Positions 9,179 through 18,352 of a stretch of 64,000 nt of DNA are shown piece after piece. The notes below the pieces were generated by a model. The model saw only the letters and a program-made list of their open reading frames with translations. It ran no database searches and had not been told where the DNA came from. Position 1 is the first letter of the stretch; the number at the start of each line of letters is the position of its first letter. Origin of the DNA: an uncultured Bacilli bacterium (GTDB taxonomy: Bacteria; Bacillota_I; Bacilli_A; RF39; UBA660). Location: assembly GCA_934101625.1 (NCBI GenBank), contig CAKORV010000001.1, positions 1-64,000 of the forward strand, written 5' to 3'. Both the position numbers and the translations under genes were made by a program.

Positions 9179-9468
9179 TGGATTTAAAGTTGCAAATTCT
9201 TTCTATACTTTTTTCTTTTGGTTATGGAATAATTTCTAGTTATTTATATAATCTTAATTATAATTTTATACATGATACTACTATACTTTATAAACTTGTT
9301 ATTAACATACTTTTTTGTGTTAATTTGGGTTTAATATATTTTATATTGATTAAAGTTATTAACTATGGAGTTGTACACATTTATTTTGTATTCTCTTTTA
9401 TAGTTGGTTTTGTTTTGTTTGTTAATAAGTATAAGTTTTTAAGAAACGTGTTTAAAGTTAAGAAATGA
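9178..9468 (+). CDS. yabQ: YabQ, spore cortex membrane protein
   Basis: A 96-residue hydrophobic protein with about three membrane segments. The start MDLKLQILSILFSFGYGIISSYLYN, directly after yabP, fits YabQ, which sits in the outer forespore membrane and is needed for cortex synthesis in B. subtilis. It is shorter than the Bacillus protein at the C terminus. It ends with TGA, which shows that TGA is a stop codon here. Assignment rests on position plus N-terminal resemblance. Confidence 0.8.
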   Translation: MDLKLQILSILFSFGYGIISSYLYNLNYNFIHDTTILYKLVINILFCVNLGLIYFILIKVINYGVVHIYFVFSFIVGFVLFVNKYKFLRNVFKVKK

Positions 9469-9515
9469 TTTAGGAAAGTGTGATAAAAAGTTTTGATTAG
9501 TAAAGACTAATTTTT

Positions 9516-9647
9516 ATGATTGATATAATAATATCCTTAGGGAATAATGATATTTCAATTAGATTTTCTTTAAATAATTTAGGTAAGGATGGTAAGATTG
9601 TAAATATACCACTTTATTTTATAGAATATATTGATAATATAATTTAA
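9516..9647 (+). CDS. possible 43-aa ORF upstream of fic
   Basis: An ATG at 9516 opens a 43-codon frame ending IEYIDNII. It has no convincing ribosome binding site. It could be a small gene, a remnant, or chance; I do not recognise it. Apart from it and the fic promoter, the stretch 9469-9740 holds nothing I can support. Confidence 0.2.
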   Translation: MIDIIISLGNNDISIRFSLNNLGKDGKIVNIPLYFIEYIDNII

Positions 9648-9670
9648 GATAATATTTTTAGTATTATTAA

Positions 9671-9740
9671 TTGCATCATATTTGTTGCCAATTGCATCAT
9701 TTTGTGATAAAATGGTGCAAATGAAACGGAGTGATGCGAT
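9671..9740 (+). promoter_or_regulatory. fic promoter with repeated operator half-sites
   Basis: Promoter TTGCCA (9685-9690), 17 bp, TAAAAT (9708-9713). A 29-bp palindrome, TTGCATCATTTT (9692-9703), five bases, AAAATGGTGCAA (9709-9720), covers the spacer and -10. A further TTGCATCA lies at 9671 and an inverted variant TGATGCGA at 9732, so four half-sites occur at ~20-bp intervals. The last overlaps the ribosome binding region. Confidence 0.65.
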
Positions 9741-10793
9741 TTGAGAAAATTTAATTTAATGGAAGAATATAATAGTGTTATAAATAACAACAATATTATT
9801 AAATTATTAAGTATAATTCATGAATATAAAGGAAAACAGATATATTTATTAAATTCGAAGAAAGAAACCGTAGATACTTTATTAAAGGTTGCTAAAATTC
9901 AGAGTACTTTTTCATCTAATAAAATTGAAGGTATTTCTACTACAGATAAAAGAATTAATGAAATAGTAATTCAGAAATTGGAACCTAAAAATAGAAATGA
10001 AGAGGAGATTGCAGGATATAGAGATGTACTGTCATTAATACATGAAAGTTATAATTATATTGATATTAATAAGAATACTATTTTACAATTACATAAAAAA
10101 TTATACAAATATACAGGCTATAATTATGGTGGAAAGTTTAAAAATTCACAAAATTATATTGAAGAAGTAAATGAAGATGGAACAAAGATAATAAGATTTA
10201 CACCTTTATCTCCTATTGAAACACCTTTAGCTATTGAAAATCTTTGTCAAAATTATGAAGAATTACTAAATGAAGAATTATGTGATTTGCTGGTATTAAT
10301 ACCTATATTTATATTTGATTTTGTATCTATACATCCATTTAATGATGGTAATGGAAGAATGAGTAGATTGCTTACTTTATTGTTATTATATAAAGCAGAT
10401 TATATAGTTGGAAAATATATTAGTATTGAAAGAATTATCGAAGAAACAAAAGAAAGTTATTATGATGTACTGAAAAAAAGTTCAGTGGACTGGCATTGTA
10501 ATAAAAATGATTATTCTTATTTTGTAGAGTATTATTTAGGAATAATATTAAAAGCTTATAAAGAATTTGATTCTAAAATAAATATTATCGGAAATAAAAA
10601 GATTGATTCTTATGCTAGAATTATAGAAATATTTAAAGAAAATATCATTCCTTTGGATAAAGCTTTTATAATGAATAGTTGTCCTGATTTAAGTGAATCT
10701 ACTGTTGAAAGAATATTAAGTAAGTTATTCAAAGAGAATAAAATTGTTAAAATATCTGGTGGAAGATATACAAAATACAAGTTAAATAACTAA
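9741..10793 (+). CDS. Fic-family AMP-transferase with C-terminal winged helix
   Basis: Class II Fic protein, 350 aa. The catalytic motif HPFNDGNGRMSR lies at residues 198-209 with the catalytic His at 198. An N-terminal inhibitory helix carries the S-xxx-E-G motif (S59, E63, G64), whose Glu normally blocks ATP until relieved, so no separate antitoxin is needed. The C-terminal ~80 residues (STVERILSKLFKENKI) look like a winged helix, which could bind the operator array upstream. The start is TTG at 9741 with GGAG nine bases before it. Fic enzymes usually transfer AMP onto target hydroxyls; the target is unknown. It is an insertion between yabQ and divIC. Confidence 0.93.
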   Translation: MRKFNLMEEYNSVINNNNIIKLLSIIHEYKGKQIYLLNSKKETVDTLLKVAKIQSTFSSNKIEGISTTDKRINEIVIQKLEPKNRNEEEIAGYRDVLSLIHESYNYIDINKNTILQLHKKLYKYTGYNYGGKFKNSQNYIEEVNEDGTKIIRFTPLSPIETPLAIENLCQNYEELLNEELCDLLVLIPIFIFDFVSIHPFNDGNGRMSRLLTLLLLYKADYIVGKYISIERIIEETKESYYDVLKKSSVDWHCNKNDYSYFVEYYLGIILKAYKEFDSKINIIGNKKIDSYARIIEIFKENIIPLDKAFIMNSCPDLSESTVERILSKLFKENKIVKISGGRYTKYKLNN

Positions 10794-10965
10794 GATTTTT
10801 GATTAATAATTTGATTTCTATTATGCAAAATCAAAAAAATGAAAAATGCGTTCTAGAGTGGTTTTGGTGTAACAATATTAATAAATATAAAATAACTAAA
10901 TCTTTTTTCTTTCTATTTCATATAATTTTGGTTATAATAGATATGAAAGGATTTGAAAATATAAT

Positions 10966-12777
10966 ATGTGTGGAATAGTAGGAATAGTAAGTAAAGATAA
11001 AAATAAAGATAAAATAATTAAAGATATGGCTAATAGAATTCAACATCGTGGGCCTGATGGAGATGGGTATTATGTTAATGAAAATGTAGCTTTAGGTCAT
11101 AAAAGATTATCTATTATAGATGTTGATAAGGGATCACAACCAATGTTTAGTAGTGATAAATCATTAGTTATAGTTTTTAATGGAGAAATATATAATTATA
11201 AAGAACTTAAGAAAGAATTAAAAGAATATAAATTTAATACTAATAGTGATACTGAAGTTATATTAAATGGATATTTAAAATGGGGTAAAGAAGTACCTAG
11301 TCATTTAAGAGGTATGTTTGCTTTTATGATATATGATATTAAAAATAATAGTTTATTTGGTGCTAGAGATTATTTTGGTATTAAACCTTTCTATTATTAT
11401 AATGAAGATGATAATTTTATGTTTGCATCTGAGATTAAGGCTTTTTTAGGTAATCCTAATTTTAAGAAAGAATTTAATGATAAGTTACTTTCTAGTTATT
11501 TAAGTTTTAGTTTTACTCCAACTAGTGAGACATTCTTTAAAGGAGTTTATAATTTAAAACCAGGACATACTATTAGTTATGAAAATGGTAATTTAGATAT
11601 TAAGAGATACTTTAATATGGAATTTAATACTATTAATAATAGTTATGATGATGCAGTTGATTCTATAGATAAAGTTATGAGAGATTCAGTTAAACATCAT
11701 TTAGTTAGTGATGTGCCTGTTGGATCATTTTTAAGTAGTGGAGTAGATTCATCATATATAGTAAGTCTTGCTAAACCTAGTAATACTTATACAGTTGGTT
11801 ATGAAAATAATAAATATGATGAAACTAGTTATGCTAAGGATTTAACTAATAAGTTAGGTATTAAAAATACTAATAAAATAATAACTAAGAAAGATTATTT
11901 TGATGTTTTAGATAAAGTTATATATCATATGGATGAACCAACAAGTGATCCTGCGGTTACTGCTTTATATTTTGTAGCTAATATAGCTAGTAAAGATTTA
12001 AAAGTAGTATTGAGTGGTGAAGGAGCAGATGAATTCTTTGGAGGTTATAATTATTATAGAGAAGAAGTTGATTTTGCTTGGTATAATAAGATTCCTTATT
12101 TTATGAGACATATGGTAAGTAAAGTACTTAGTGTTTTACCACCAATAAGAGGAGTTAATTTTCTTGTTAGAAGAGGTGAAAAACTAGAAAATAGTTATGT
12201 AGGTGTTTCTAAAATATGGAGTGAAAGAGAAATTAAGAAATTACTTAATAATAAAGATGGGTATAAGATTAAAGATATAACTAAAGATGTATTTAATGAA
12301 TATAAAGATAAAAGTGATTTGATTAAAATGCAAGCAGTAGATATTAATTTTTGGTTAGTTAAAGATATATTACAAAAGGCTGATAGAATGACTATGGCTA
12401 ATTCTGTTGAAGGTAGAGTACCTTTTGTAGATAAAGAAGTATTTAAGATTGCTAGTGGATTACCAACTAATTATAAAGTAACTAAAGAAAATACTAAAGT
12501 AGCATTAAGAAGTGCTGCTCAGAAGGTAATACCAACTGAAGCATATAAAAAGAAAAAATTAGGTTTTCCAGTTCCTGTTAGAGAATGGATGAGAGATGAA
12601 GATATTTATTTAGATATAAAGAAAAGTTTCGAAAGTGATATAGCTAATAAATACTTTAATACTGAATATCTTAATAAATTATTGGAAGAACATAAAAATA
12701 AAACTAAAGATAATTATAGAAAAATATGGAATGTGTATGTATTTTTAAGATGGTATCATGTGTTTTTTGAAAGCTAA
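10966..12777 (+). CDS. asnB: asparagine synthase (glutamine-hydrolysing)
   Basis: AsnB converts aspartate, glutamine and ATP to asparagine, glutamate, AMP and PPi. The mature N-terminal nucleophile is Cys2 (MCGIVG). The glutaminase domain (1-~200) has RIQHRGPDGDG and LGHKRLSIID; the synthetase domain has the PP-loop SSGVDSSY and the later GEGADEFFGGY. Length (603 aa) is normal. A TATAAT at 10933-10938 may be its -10. The start is fixed by the catalytic Cys. Confidence 0.96.
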   Translation: MCGIVGIVSKDKNKDKIIKDMANRIQHRGPDGDGYYVNENVALGHKRLSIIDVDKGSQPMFSSDKSLVIVFNGEIYNYKELKKELKEYKFNTNSDTEVILNGYLKWGKEVPSHLRGMFAFMIYDIKNNSLFGARDYFGIKPFYYYNEDDNFMFASEIKAFLGNPNFKKEFNDKLLSSYLSFSFTPTSETFFKGVYNLKPGHTISYENGNLDIKRYFNMEFNTINNSYDDAVDSIDKVMRDSVKHHLVSDVPVGSFLSSGVDSSYIVSLAKPSNTYTVGYENNKYDETSYAKDLTNKLGIKNTNKIITKKDYFDVLDKVIYHMDEPTSDPAVTALYFVANIASKDLKVVLSGEGADEFFGGYNYYREEVDFAWYNKIPYFMRHMVSKVLSVLPPIRGVNFLVRRGEKLENSYVGVSKIWSEREIKKLLNNKDGYKIKDITKDVFNEYKDKSDLIKMQAVDINFWLVKDILQKADRMTMANSVEGRVPFVDKEVFKIASGLPTNYKVTKENTKVALRSAAQKVIPTEAYKKKKLGFPVPVREWMRDEDIYLDIKKSFESDIANKYFNTEYLNKLLEEHKNKTKDNYRKIWNVYVFLRWYHVFFES

Positions 12778-12793
12778 GTGCTTTCTTTTTTTT
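12769..12793 (+). terminator. terminator after asnB
   Basis: GAAAGC (12769-12774) and GCTTTC (12780-12785), followed by eight T. The hairpin includes the stop codon. Confidence 0.85.
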
Positions 12794-12832
12794 CTTTAAT
12801 ATGGTATTATCTTTGTGAAAGGGAGTGGTAAA

Positions 12833-14611
12833 ATGTCTTTAACAAGTTATTTATCACAAATATTAAATGAAGAAATTATTAAATGTGGATATGTAATACC
12901 AGGAGATATTAATAAATTAGTTACTATATCTGGTAGACCTGATTTATCTCAGTTTCAATCTAACTTTGCTATGCAAATAGCTAAAGAATATGGGAAAAAT
13001 CCTAGAAATATTGCTTTAGATGTAGTGGAGAGTTTAAAGGAAAATAAAATATTTTCTAAGATAAGTATAGATGGCCCTGGATTTTTAAATATAAATGTTA
13101 GTGATGAGTTTTTAGTTCAATTTGTTACTAAAATATCTAATTTAGATAATTTTGGTGTTAGTAAAGAAGATAAGAAAAAGATAGTTCTTGATTATGGTGG
13201 TGCTAATGTGGCTAAGCCTTTACATGTTGGTCATTTAAGGAGTGCTATTATAGGAGAAGGATTAAAAAGATTAGCTAAATTATTAGGTGATGATGTAATT
13301 GGAGATGTTCATTTAGGTGATTGGGGTAGACAAATGGGTATGGTTATTTCTGAAATAAAGATAATGCAACCTGATTTAGTGTATTTTGATCCTAATTATA
13401 ATGGAGAATATCCAAGTGTTAGTCCTGTTTCAATAAGTGATTTAGAAGTTATTTATCCTAAGGCAAGTAGTGATGCTAAAAGTGATGAGAATAGGATGGA
13501 AGAAGCTAGGATTGCTACTAAGATATTACAAGATGAAAGTGAACCTTGTCATAAAGGATATTATGAACTTTGGAAGAAAATAGTTGAAGTAAGTGTAGAT
13601 GATTTAAAAAAGATATATGATAGATTAGATGTTCATTTTGATTTATGGAATGGGGAAAGTGATGCTGATAAGTATGTTTCTTCAGTACTTAAAATATTAG
13701 AAGATAAGAAGTTAACTAGAATAAGTGAAGGAGCTCTTATAATGGATGTTAGTGAAGATAAAGATACTACTGAAATACCACCTTTAATTCTTAAAACATC
13801 TGCTGGATCTATTGGATATCATACAACTGAGATTGCTACTATGTATGATAGAATGAATAAATATAATCCTGATGAAATATGGTATGTAGTAGATAAAAGA
13901 CAGGCATTACATTTTACTCAGTGTTTTAGAGCTGCTTATAAATCATCTATAGTTCCTGAAAGTACTAAGTTAAGATATTTTGGATTTGGTACTATGAATG
14001 GTAAAGATGGTAAACCTTTTAAAACTAGAGATGGTGGAGTAATGAAATTAGTTAGTTTACTTGAATTAGTTAAAGATTATGAAAAAAATATATTAAGTAA
14101 GAATGAATATATGAGTGGTGAAGAAATAGAAAATATTTCTGATATAGTATCTCAAGGATGTATTAAGTATGCTGATGCTAGTTCTAATAGAGAAACAGAT
14201 TATATATTTGATATAGAGAAGTTTACTAATGTAAATGGTAAAACTGGGGCTTATCAATTATATTCTAGTGTAAGACAAAATTCTATAATTAATAAAGCTA
14301 AAGATATGGGATATTCTATAGATGGAGATATTGTTAATCCTTCTAGTGAAGAAGAAAGAAGATTATTATTAAGTATAAGTAAAGTTAATGATGTATTAAG
14401 AAGTGCTTATAATAATAAAAATCTAAATATAATTGCGGATTATTTATATGAAATAAATTCTTTGTTTAATAATTTTTATAATAGTTTTAGAATATTAACT
14501 GAAAGTGATGTTAATAAGAGAAATTCTTGGATTAAGTTAACTAGTGTTACTAAAAGACTTAATGATATGTTACTTAATATTTTGGTTATTAAAGTTCCTG
14601 AAAAAATATAA
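12833..14611 (+). CDS. argS: arginyl-tRNA synthetase
   Basis: Class I synthetase charging tRNA-Arg. HVGH (in KPLHVGHLRSA) is the HIGH motif; GKPFKTRDGGVMKL is the ArgRS substitute for KMSKS; the C-terminal anticodon-binding helices follow from about residue 470. The ATG at 12833 is preceded by AAAGGGAGTGG; an upstream in-frame GTG lies before that site and is not needed. At 592 aa it is somewhat longer than average, and the N-terminal additional domain is recognisable. Confidence 0.96.
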   Translation: MSLTSYLSQILNEEIIKCGYVIPGDINKLVTISGRPDLSQFQSNFAMQIAKEYGKNPRNIALDVVESLKENKIFSKISIDGPGFLNINVSDEFLVQFVTKISNLDNFGVSKEDKKKIVLDYGGANVAKPLHVGHLRSAIIGEGLKRLAKLLGDDVIGDVHLGDWGRQMGMVISEIKIMQPDLVYFDPNYNGEYPSVSPVSISDLEVIYPKASSDAKSDENRMEEARIATKILQDESEPCHKGYYELWKKIVEVSVDDLKKIYDRLDVHFDLWNGESDADKYVSSVLKILEDKKLTRISEGALIMDVSEDKDTTEIPPLILKTSAGSIGYHTTEIATMYDRMNKYNPDEIWYVVDKRQALHFTQCFRAAYKSSIVPESTKLRYFGFGTMNGKDGKPFKTRDGGVMKLVSLLELVKDYEKNILSKNEYMSGEEIENISDIVSQGCIKYADASSNRETDYIFDIEKFTNVNGKTGAYQLYSSVRQNSIINKAKDMGYSIDGDIVNPSSEEERRLLLSISKVNDVLRSAYNNKNLNIIADYLYEINSLFNNFYNSFRILTESDVNKRNSWIKLTSVTKRLNDMLLNILVIKVPEKI

Positions 14612-14637
14612 AAAGTACGATATAACGTACTTTTTTT
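14611..14637 (+). terminator. terminator after argS
   Basis: AAAAGTACG (14611-14619), 6-nt loop, CGTACTTTT, seven T in all. Its core palindrome recurs 40 bp downstream without a U-tract role. Confidence 0.85.
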
Positions 14638-14654
14638 GTATTTTCATACATTTT

Positions 14655-14670
14655 GTACGATGGAACGTAC
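14655..14670. repeat. second copy of palindrome GTACGATNNAACGTAC
   Basis: The 16-bp palindrome at 14615-14630 recurs at 14655-14670, exactly 40 bp on, differing only in the central two bases (AT versus GG). The second copy has outer arms TTTT/AAAA. It lies about 100 bp upstream of divIC and could be an operator. Confidence 0.5.
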
Positions 14671-14776
14671 AAAATATAAAAATGATGTGTTATTTTTATT
14701 AATGGTAATTAATTCTTATAAGTGTAAAAGTTGAAATTTTGTATTTTTTATGGTATCATTTATGTAGGAGAAAGAT

Positions 14777-15064
14777 ATGAAACGAGTAACTAAGAAAGAT
14801 AAGAGAAGATTAATTGTTTTAATGATTATTTTTATTCCATTACTTACATTGTTTTTAAGTAATATGTTTAGTTATTGGTCAAATATTTATAAAAATATTA
14901 AAGAAAAGAAAAAATTAGATGAAGAGTATGCTCTTAAGTTAGAGAAAGAAGAATTACTAAAAAGTGAAATACAAAAATTACAAGATGAAGAGTATGTTGC
15001 TAGGTATGCTAGAGAGAAGTATTTATATAGTAAAGAAGGAGAAATTATTATTAAGATAGATTAA
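14777..15064 (+). CDS. divIC: DivIC/FtsB-type septum protein
   Basis: Short bitopic protein, 95 aa: a basic cytoplasmic tail, a membrane helix (about residues 12-32), then a coiled coil and the family end YVARYAREKYLYSKEGEIIIK. DivIC works with FtsL and DivIB (DivIVB-independent) to activate septal wall synthesis. In Bacillus it follows yabP-yabQ; here about 5 kb has been inserted before it. AGGAG precedes the ATG. Confidence 0.92.
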   Translation: MKRVTKKDKRRLIVLMIIFIPLLTLFLSNMFSYWSNIYKNIKEKKKLDEEYALKLEKEELLKSEIQKLQDEEYVARYAREKYLYSKEGEIIIKID

Positions 15065-15089
15065 CTATGATGATATAGTTAATCTTTTA
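15059..15089 (+). terminator. terminator after divIC
   Basis: GATTAACTAT (15059-15068) pairs with ATAGTTAATC (15075-15084), then TTTTAT; it contains the stop codon. Confidence 0.85.
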
Positions 15090-15091
15090 TA

Positions 15092-15120
15092 TTGACAAAC
15101 ATATGTATTTGATATAGAAT
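15092..15120 (+). promoter_or_regulatory. pcrA promoter
   Basis: TTGACA (15092-15097), 17 bp, TAGAAT (15115-15120). Confidence 0.7.
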
Positions 15121-15152
15121 GAATATATACAAGAAGAATGGAGAAATAAATT

Positions 15153-17234
15153 ATGTTTGATAAATTAAGTGAAAGACAAAAAGAAGCAGTAATGCATAAA
15201 GAAGGACCTTGTTTAGTTCTAGCAGGTGCTGGAAGTGGTAAGACAAGAGTTTTAACGGAAAGAATAGTTAATCTTATTAATAGTGGTGTTAGACCACAAA
15301 ATATATTAGCTATTACATTTACTAATAAGGCAGCTAGAGAAATGAGAGAAAGAGTATCTAGAAGTATAGGTAGTGATGCTGATAAAATATTTATTGGTAC
15401 TTTTCATTCTTTTGGACTTAAAGTTTTAAGAGAGAATGCTAATGTGTTAGGATATACAAATAATATAACTATTTTAGATAGAGATGATGTTAATAGTTTG
15501 ATTAAAAAATTTTTAAAAGAAATGAATTTAAGTAGCGAGAATTATCCTATTAAATATATACTTAATAAAATTAGTTTTGCTAAGAATGAAGGATTAAGTC
15601 CTGAAGAATATAGTAAGTTTATGACTAGTCCATTAGATCAAGTAGTTATTAAAATATATAAGAAGTATGTTTCAATGTTAAAGAGAAATAATAGTGTAGA
15701 TTTTGATGATTTATTAATATTACCTGTTAAAATATTTAAGAAGAGTGATGAAGTATTAGATAAATATCAAGAACATTATCAATATATTTTAGTAGATGAG
15801 TATCAAGATACTAATATGGTTCAATATGAACTTTGTAAGTTACTTGCTAGTAAATATTTGAATTTATTTGTTGTAGGAGATATGGATCAATCAATTTATT
15901 CCTTTAGATTTGCTAATTATATGAATGTTATGAATTTTGAAAAAGATTATCCTATGGCTAAGACAGTTTTATTAGATGAGAATTATAGAAGCACTAATAA
16001 TATTTTAAAAGCTGCGAATGATGTTATTAAAAATAATAAAGAGAGAAAAGAAAAGAATTTATGGAGTAATAATGGTGATGGAGATAAGATTAAGTATATT
16101 AGATGTGAGAGTGAATTAGAAGAAGCTAGAACAGTTATTAATGAAGTTAGAAAGTTAATAAGTAATGGGGAAAAGCCTAAAGAAATAGCTGTTTTATATA
16201 GAACTAATGGACAGAGTCGTGTTATTGAAGAAGCTTTTTTGAAAGAAAATATTCCTTTTAGAATAGTAGGTAGTTATTTCTTCTATAATAGAAAAGAAAT
16301 TAAAGATTTAATTGCGTATTTACATTTAATATATAATACTAATGATGATGTTAGTTTGGAAAGGGTTATTAATGTGCCTAAAAGAGGAATAGGACTTAAA
16401 ACTTTGGAAAGACTTAGGACGGAATCTAATATTAGTGATGTTTCTATGTTTGAAACTATTAGTAGTGGTAAAGAGTTAGAGTTTAAAAATTTAATATTAG
16501 ATTTAAAAGAAGAGAGTAAGAATACTAATTTAAGTGGATTAGTTGATTTAATATTAGATAAAACTGGAATGAGAAGTGAGCTTGAAGAGAGTGATACTTT
16601 AGAAAGTCAAATAAGATTAGAGAACTTGGAGGAGTTTAAAAGTATTACTTTGTCTTTTGAAGAGAAGGGAATTTATAATTTAGAAGAGTTTTTAGAAAAT
16701 ATTAGTCTTGTTAGTGATATGAGAGAATATAAAGAAGTAGAAGATGGTGTTAGTTTGATGACATTACATTCTGCGAAGGGGCTTGAATTCAATGATGTTT
16801 TCTTAGTTGGTTTAGAAGAAGGAATTTTTCCACATATGAGAAGTATGGAAAGTGAAAGTGAATTAGAAGAAGAAAGAAGATTGTGTTATGTTGGTATTAC
16901 TAGGGCAAAAAAACATTTATATTTATTAAATACTAGACATAGAACATTATTTGGTAAATCAAGTAGTAATATTCCTAGTAGATTTATTGGAGAAATTAGT
17001 AGTGATTTAATAGAAAGTAATATTGTTGAGAATAAAACTATTAAAACTGGAGAAATGTATGAAAGTGGTAGAAATGATGATTTAAATGTTGGAGATAGAG
17101 TGAGACATGAAAGATATGGGGATGGAGTTGTAGTTAAAATTGATGGTAGTCTTGCGACTATAGCATTTGGATTTAAAGATGGAATAAAGCAATTAGCTAA
17201 AAATCATAAGAGTTTAAAAAAAATTGAATTGTAG
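15153..17234 (+). CDS. pcrA: PcrA/UvrD-type DNA helicase
   Basis: Superfamily 1A 3'-5' helicase, 693 aa, acting in repair and in clearing RecA or stalled replication. Motifs in order: LAGAGSGKT (Walker A), ITFTNKAAREMRERV (Ia), VDEYQDTN (Walker B), LDENYRST, LMTLHSAKGLEFNDVFLVG and VGITRAKK. The C terminus has the Tudor-like end VGDRVRHERYGDGVVVKIDG typical of PcrA, which binds RNA polymerase. The ATG follows AAGAATGGAG. The subtilisin-like gene starts ten bases after its stop. Confidence 0.96.
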   Translation: MFDKLSERQKEAVMHKEGPCLVLAGAGSGKTRVLTERIVNLINSGVRPQNILAITFTNKAAREMRERVSRSIGSDADKIFIGTFHSFGLKVLRENANVLGYTNNITILDRDDVNSLIKKFLKEMNLSSENYPIKYILNKISFAKNEGLSPEEYSKFMTSPLDQVVIKIYKKYVSMLKRNNSVDFDDLLILPVKIFKKSDEVLDKYQEHYQYILVDEYQDTNMVQYELCKLLASKYLNLFVVGDMDQSIYSFRFANYMNVMNFEKDYPMAKTVLLDENYRSTNNILKAANDVIKNNKERKEKNLWSNNGDGDKIKYIRCESELEEARTVINEVRKLISNGEKPKEIAVLYRTNGQSRVIEEAFLKENIPFRIVGSYFFYNRKEIKDLIAYLHLIYNTNDDVSLERVINVPKRGIGLKTLERLRTESNISDVSMFETISSGKELEFKNLILDLKEESKNTNLSGLVDLILDKTGMRSELEESDTLESQIRLENLEEFKSITLSFEEKGIYNLEEFLENISLVSDMREYKEVEDGVSLMTLHSAKGLEFNDVFLVGLEEGIFPHMRSMESESELEEERRLCYVGITRAKKHLYLLNTRHRTLFGKSSSNIPSRFIGEISSDLIESNIVENKTIKTGEMYESGRNDDLNVGDRVRHERYGDGVVVKIDGSLATIAFGFKDGIKQLAKNHKSLKKIEL

Positions 17235-17243
17235 GTGTATTGT

Positions 17244-18329
17244 ATGTATGATATAAAAAAATATGAAAAACTTATATATGGAGAAGAAGTTGTACCGGAT
17301 ATCATAACTGAAGAGTGGTTAAAATATGCTTTAAGAAATGAAAAATTTAAGCAATGGGGATTTGCTTTTAGTGATTTAAGTGGCAAAAAGTTTGTTGGAG
17401 AATTTAGTGATGAAATCGTTAGACAAGTGAATTATTCAACTGCAACAAAGTTTCCAGATAATCATCCTTTTAAGTTTAATAGTAATTACTTTAAGACAAC
17501 TACAGATATTGAATTGTTACATAAAGAAGGACTAAAGGGTGATGGAATTAAAATTGCTGTAATTGATAATGGTTTTAAAGTTACTCCAGGTGAATTAGAA
17601 GGTAAGATTAAAAATTATTATGAAAGTTATGGTTCAAGAGGAGAACATTTTCATGGTGAGGTTGTTTTGTCTTACTTAGTTGGAAAAAATATTGGTGTTG
17701 TTCCAAATGCTGAGATAGATTTTTATGATATTAATCCGAATTATTATGAAGAACATCCAGAATTAGTTACATCTGATGCTAGAACATTTTTTGGACAATT
17801 AACATATTCAAAATTATTAGAAATATATAATAGAAACTTAAATGGAGAGGGTATTAGGATTGTTAATATTAGTAATGGATATGGTAAAGCGTTAGGAGAA
17901 AAATATGAACAACTAAAAAGTAAACTTAGAGAAACTGGTTGCGAAGTTATAGATTCAAACGAGTTTGCTAAAAACTTTACTGTAGTTAATATGGATTTAA
18001 ACAATAGTCAATATTATTTAAGTGATTGGCAAAAATCAAATGTTGAACTTGCAAAAGAAAAGATAATGGTTCCATGTAGTGAAATGATACCTCTTTGGGG
18101 AAGTCAATCTGATTATATGTTTCACGGGAATAATACATTTAGTTGGGGAATACCAAAACTATGTGGAATTTATGCATTAGCTTTGGAAGTTGATCCGAAA
18201 TTAACATTTGAAGAGTTTACTAAAGTTGCTAAAGAAACGACTGTTAATGTTGATGGATTTAATGTTATAAATGCAAAGGCAATTATTGAGCAAATTTCTT
18301 TAAATTTAGATAGTGAAAGATCATTATAA
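17244..18329 (+). CDS. subtilisin-family (S8) protease, intracellular type
   Basis: S8-type domain with a recognisable triad: Asp108 in KIAVIDNGF, His137 in EHFHGEVV, Ser300 in NNTFSWGIP, and an oxyanion-type Asn in VNISNGYG. The Ser context departs from the common GTSMA. The first ~90 residues show no signal peptide or prosequence-like hydrophobic stretch, so a cytoplasmic location is likely. The ATG at 17244 has AGGTG six bases before it, overlapping the end of pcrA; an upstream GTG abuts the pcrA stop. Coupling to pcrA suggests co-expression, perhaps with a stress-linked role; that is inference. Confidence 0.82.
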   Translation: MYDIKKYEKLIYGEEVVPDIITEEWLKYALRNEKFKQWGFAFSDLSGKKFVGEFSDEIVRQVNYSTATKFPDNHPFKFNSNYFKTTTDIELLHKEGLKGDGIKIAVIDNGFKVTPGELEGKIKNYYESYGSRGEHFHGEVVLSYLVGKNIGVVPNAEIDFYDINPNYYEEHPELVTSDARTFFGQLTYSKLLEIYNRNLNGEGIRIVNISNGYGKALGEKYEQLKSKLRETGCEVIDSNEFAKNFTVVNMDLNNSQYYLSDWQKSNVELAKEKIMVPCSEMIPLWGSQSDYMFHGNNTFSWGIPKLCGIYALALEVDPKLTFEEFTKVAKETTVNVDGFNVINAKAIIEQISLNLDSERSL

Positions 18330-18352
18330 AAAACTAGCAGAGGCTAGTTTTT
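18330..18352. terminator. terminator after the S8 protease gene
   Basis: AAAACTAGC, loop AGAG, GCTAGTTTT followed by T and preceded by A, so it can act on both strands. Confidence 0.85.

Noticed and set aside
10794..10965. TTTTTGATT / AATCAAAAA inverted repeat (10797-10805, 10830-10838) as fic terminator
   Set aside because: All A-T stem with one G-C pair, a 24-nt loop and no clean U-tract; too weak to call.
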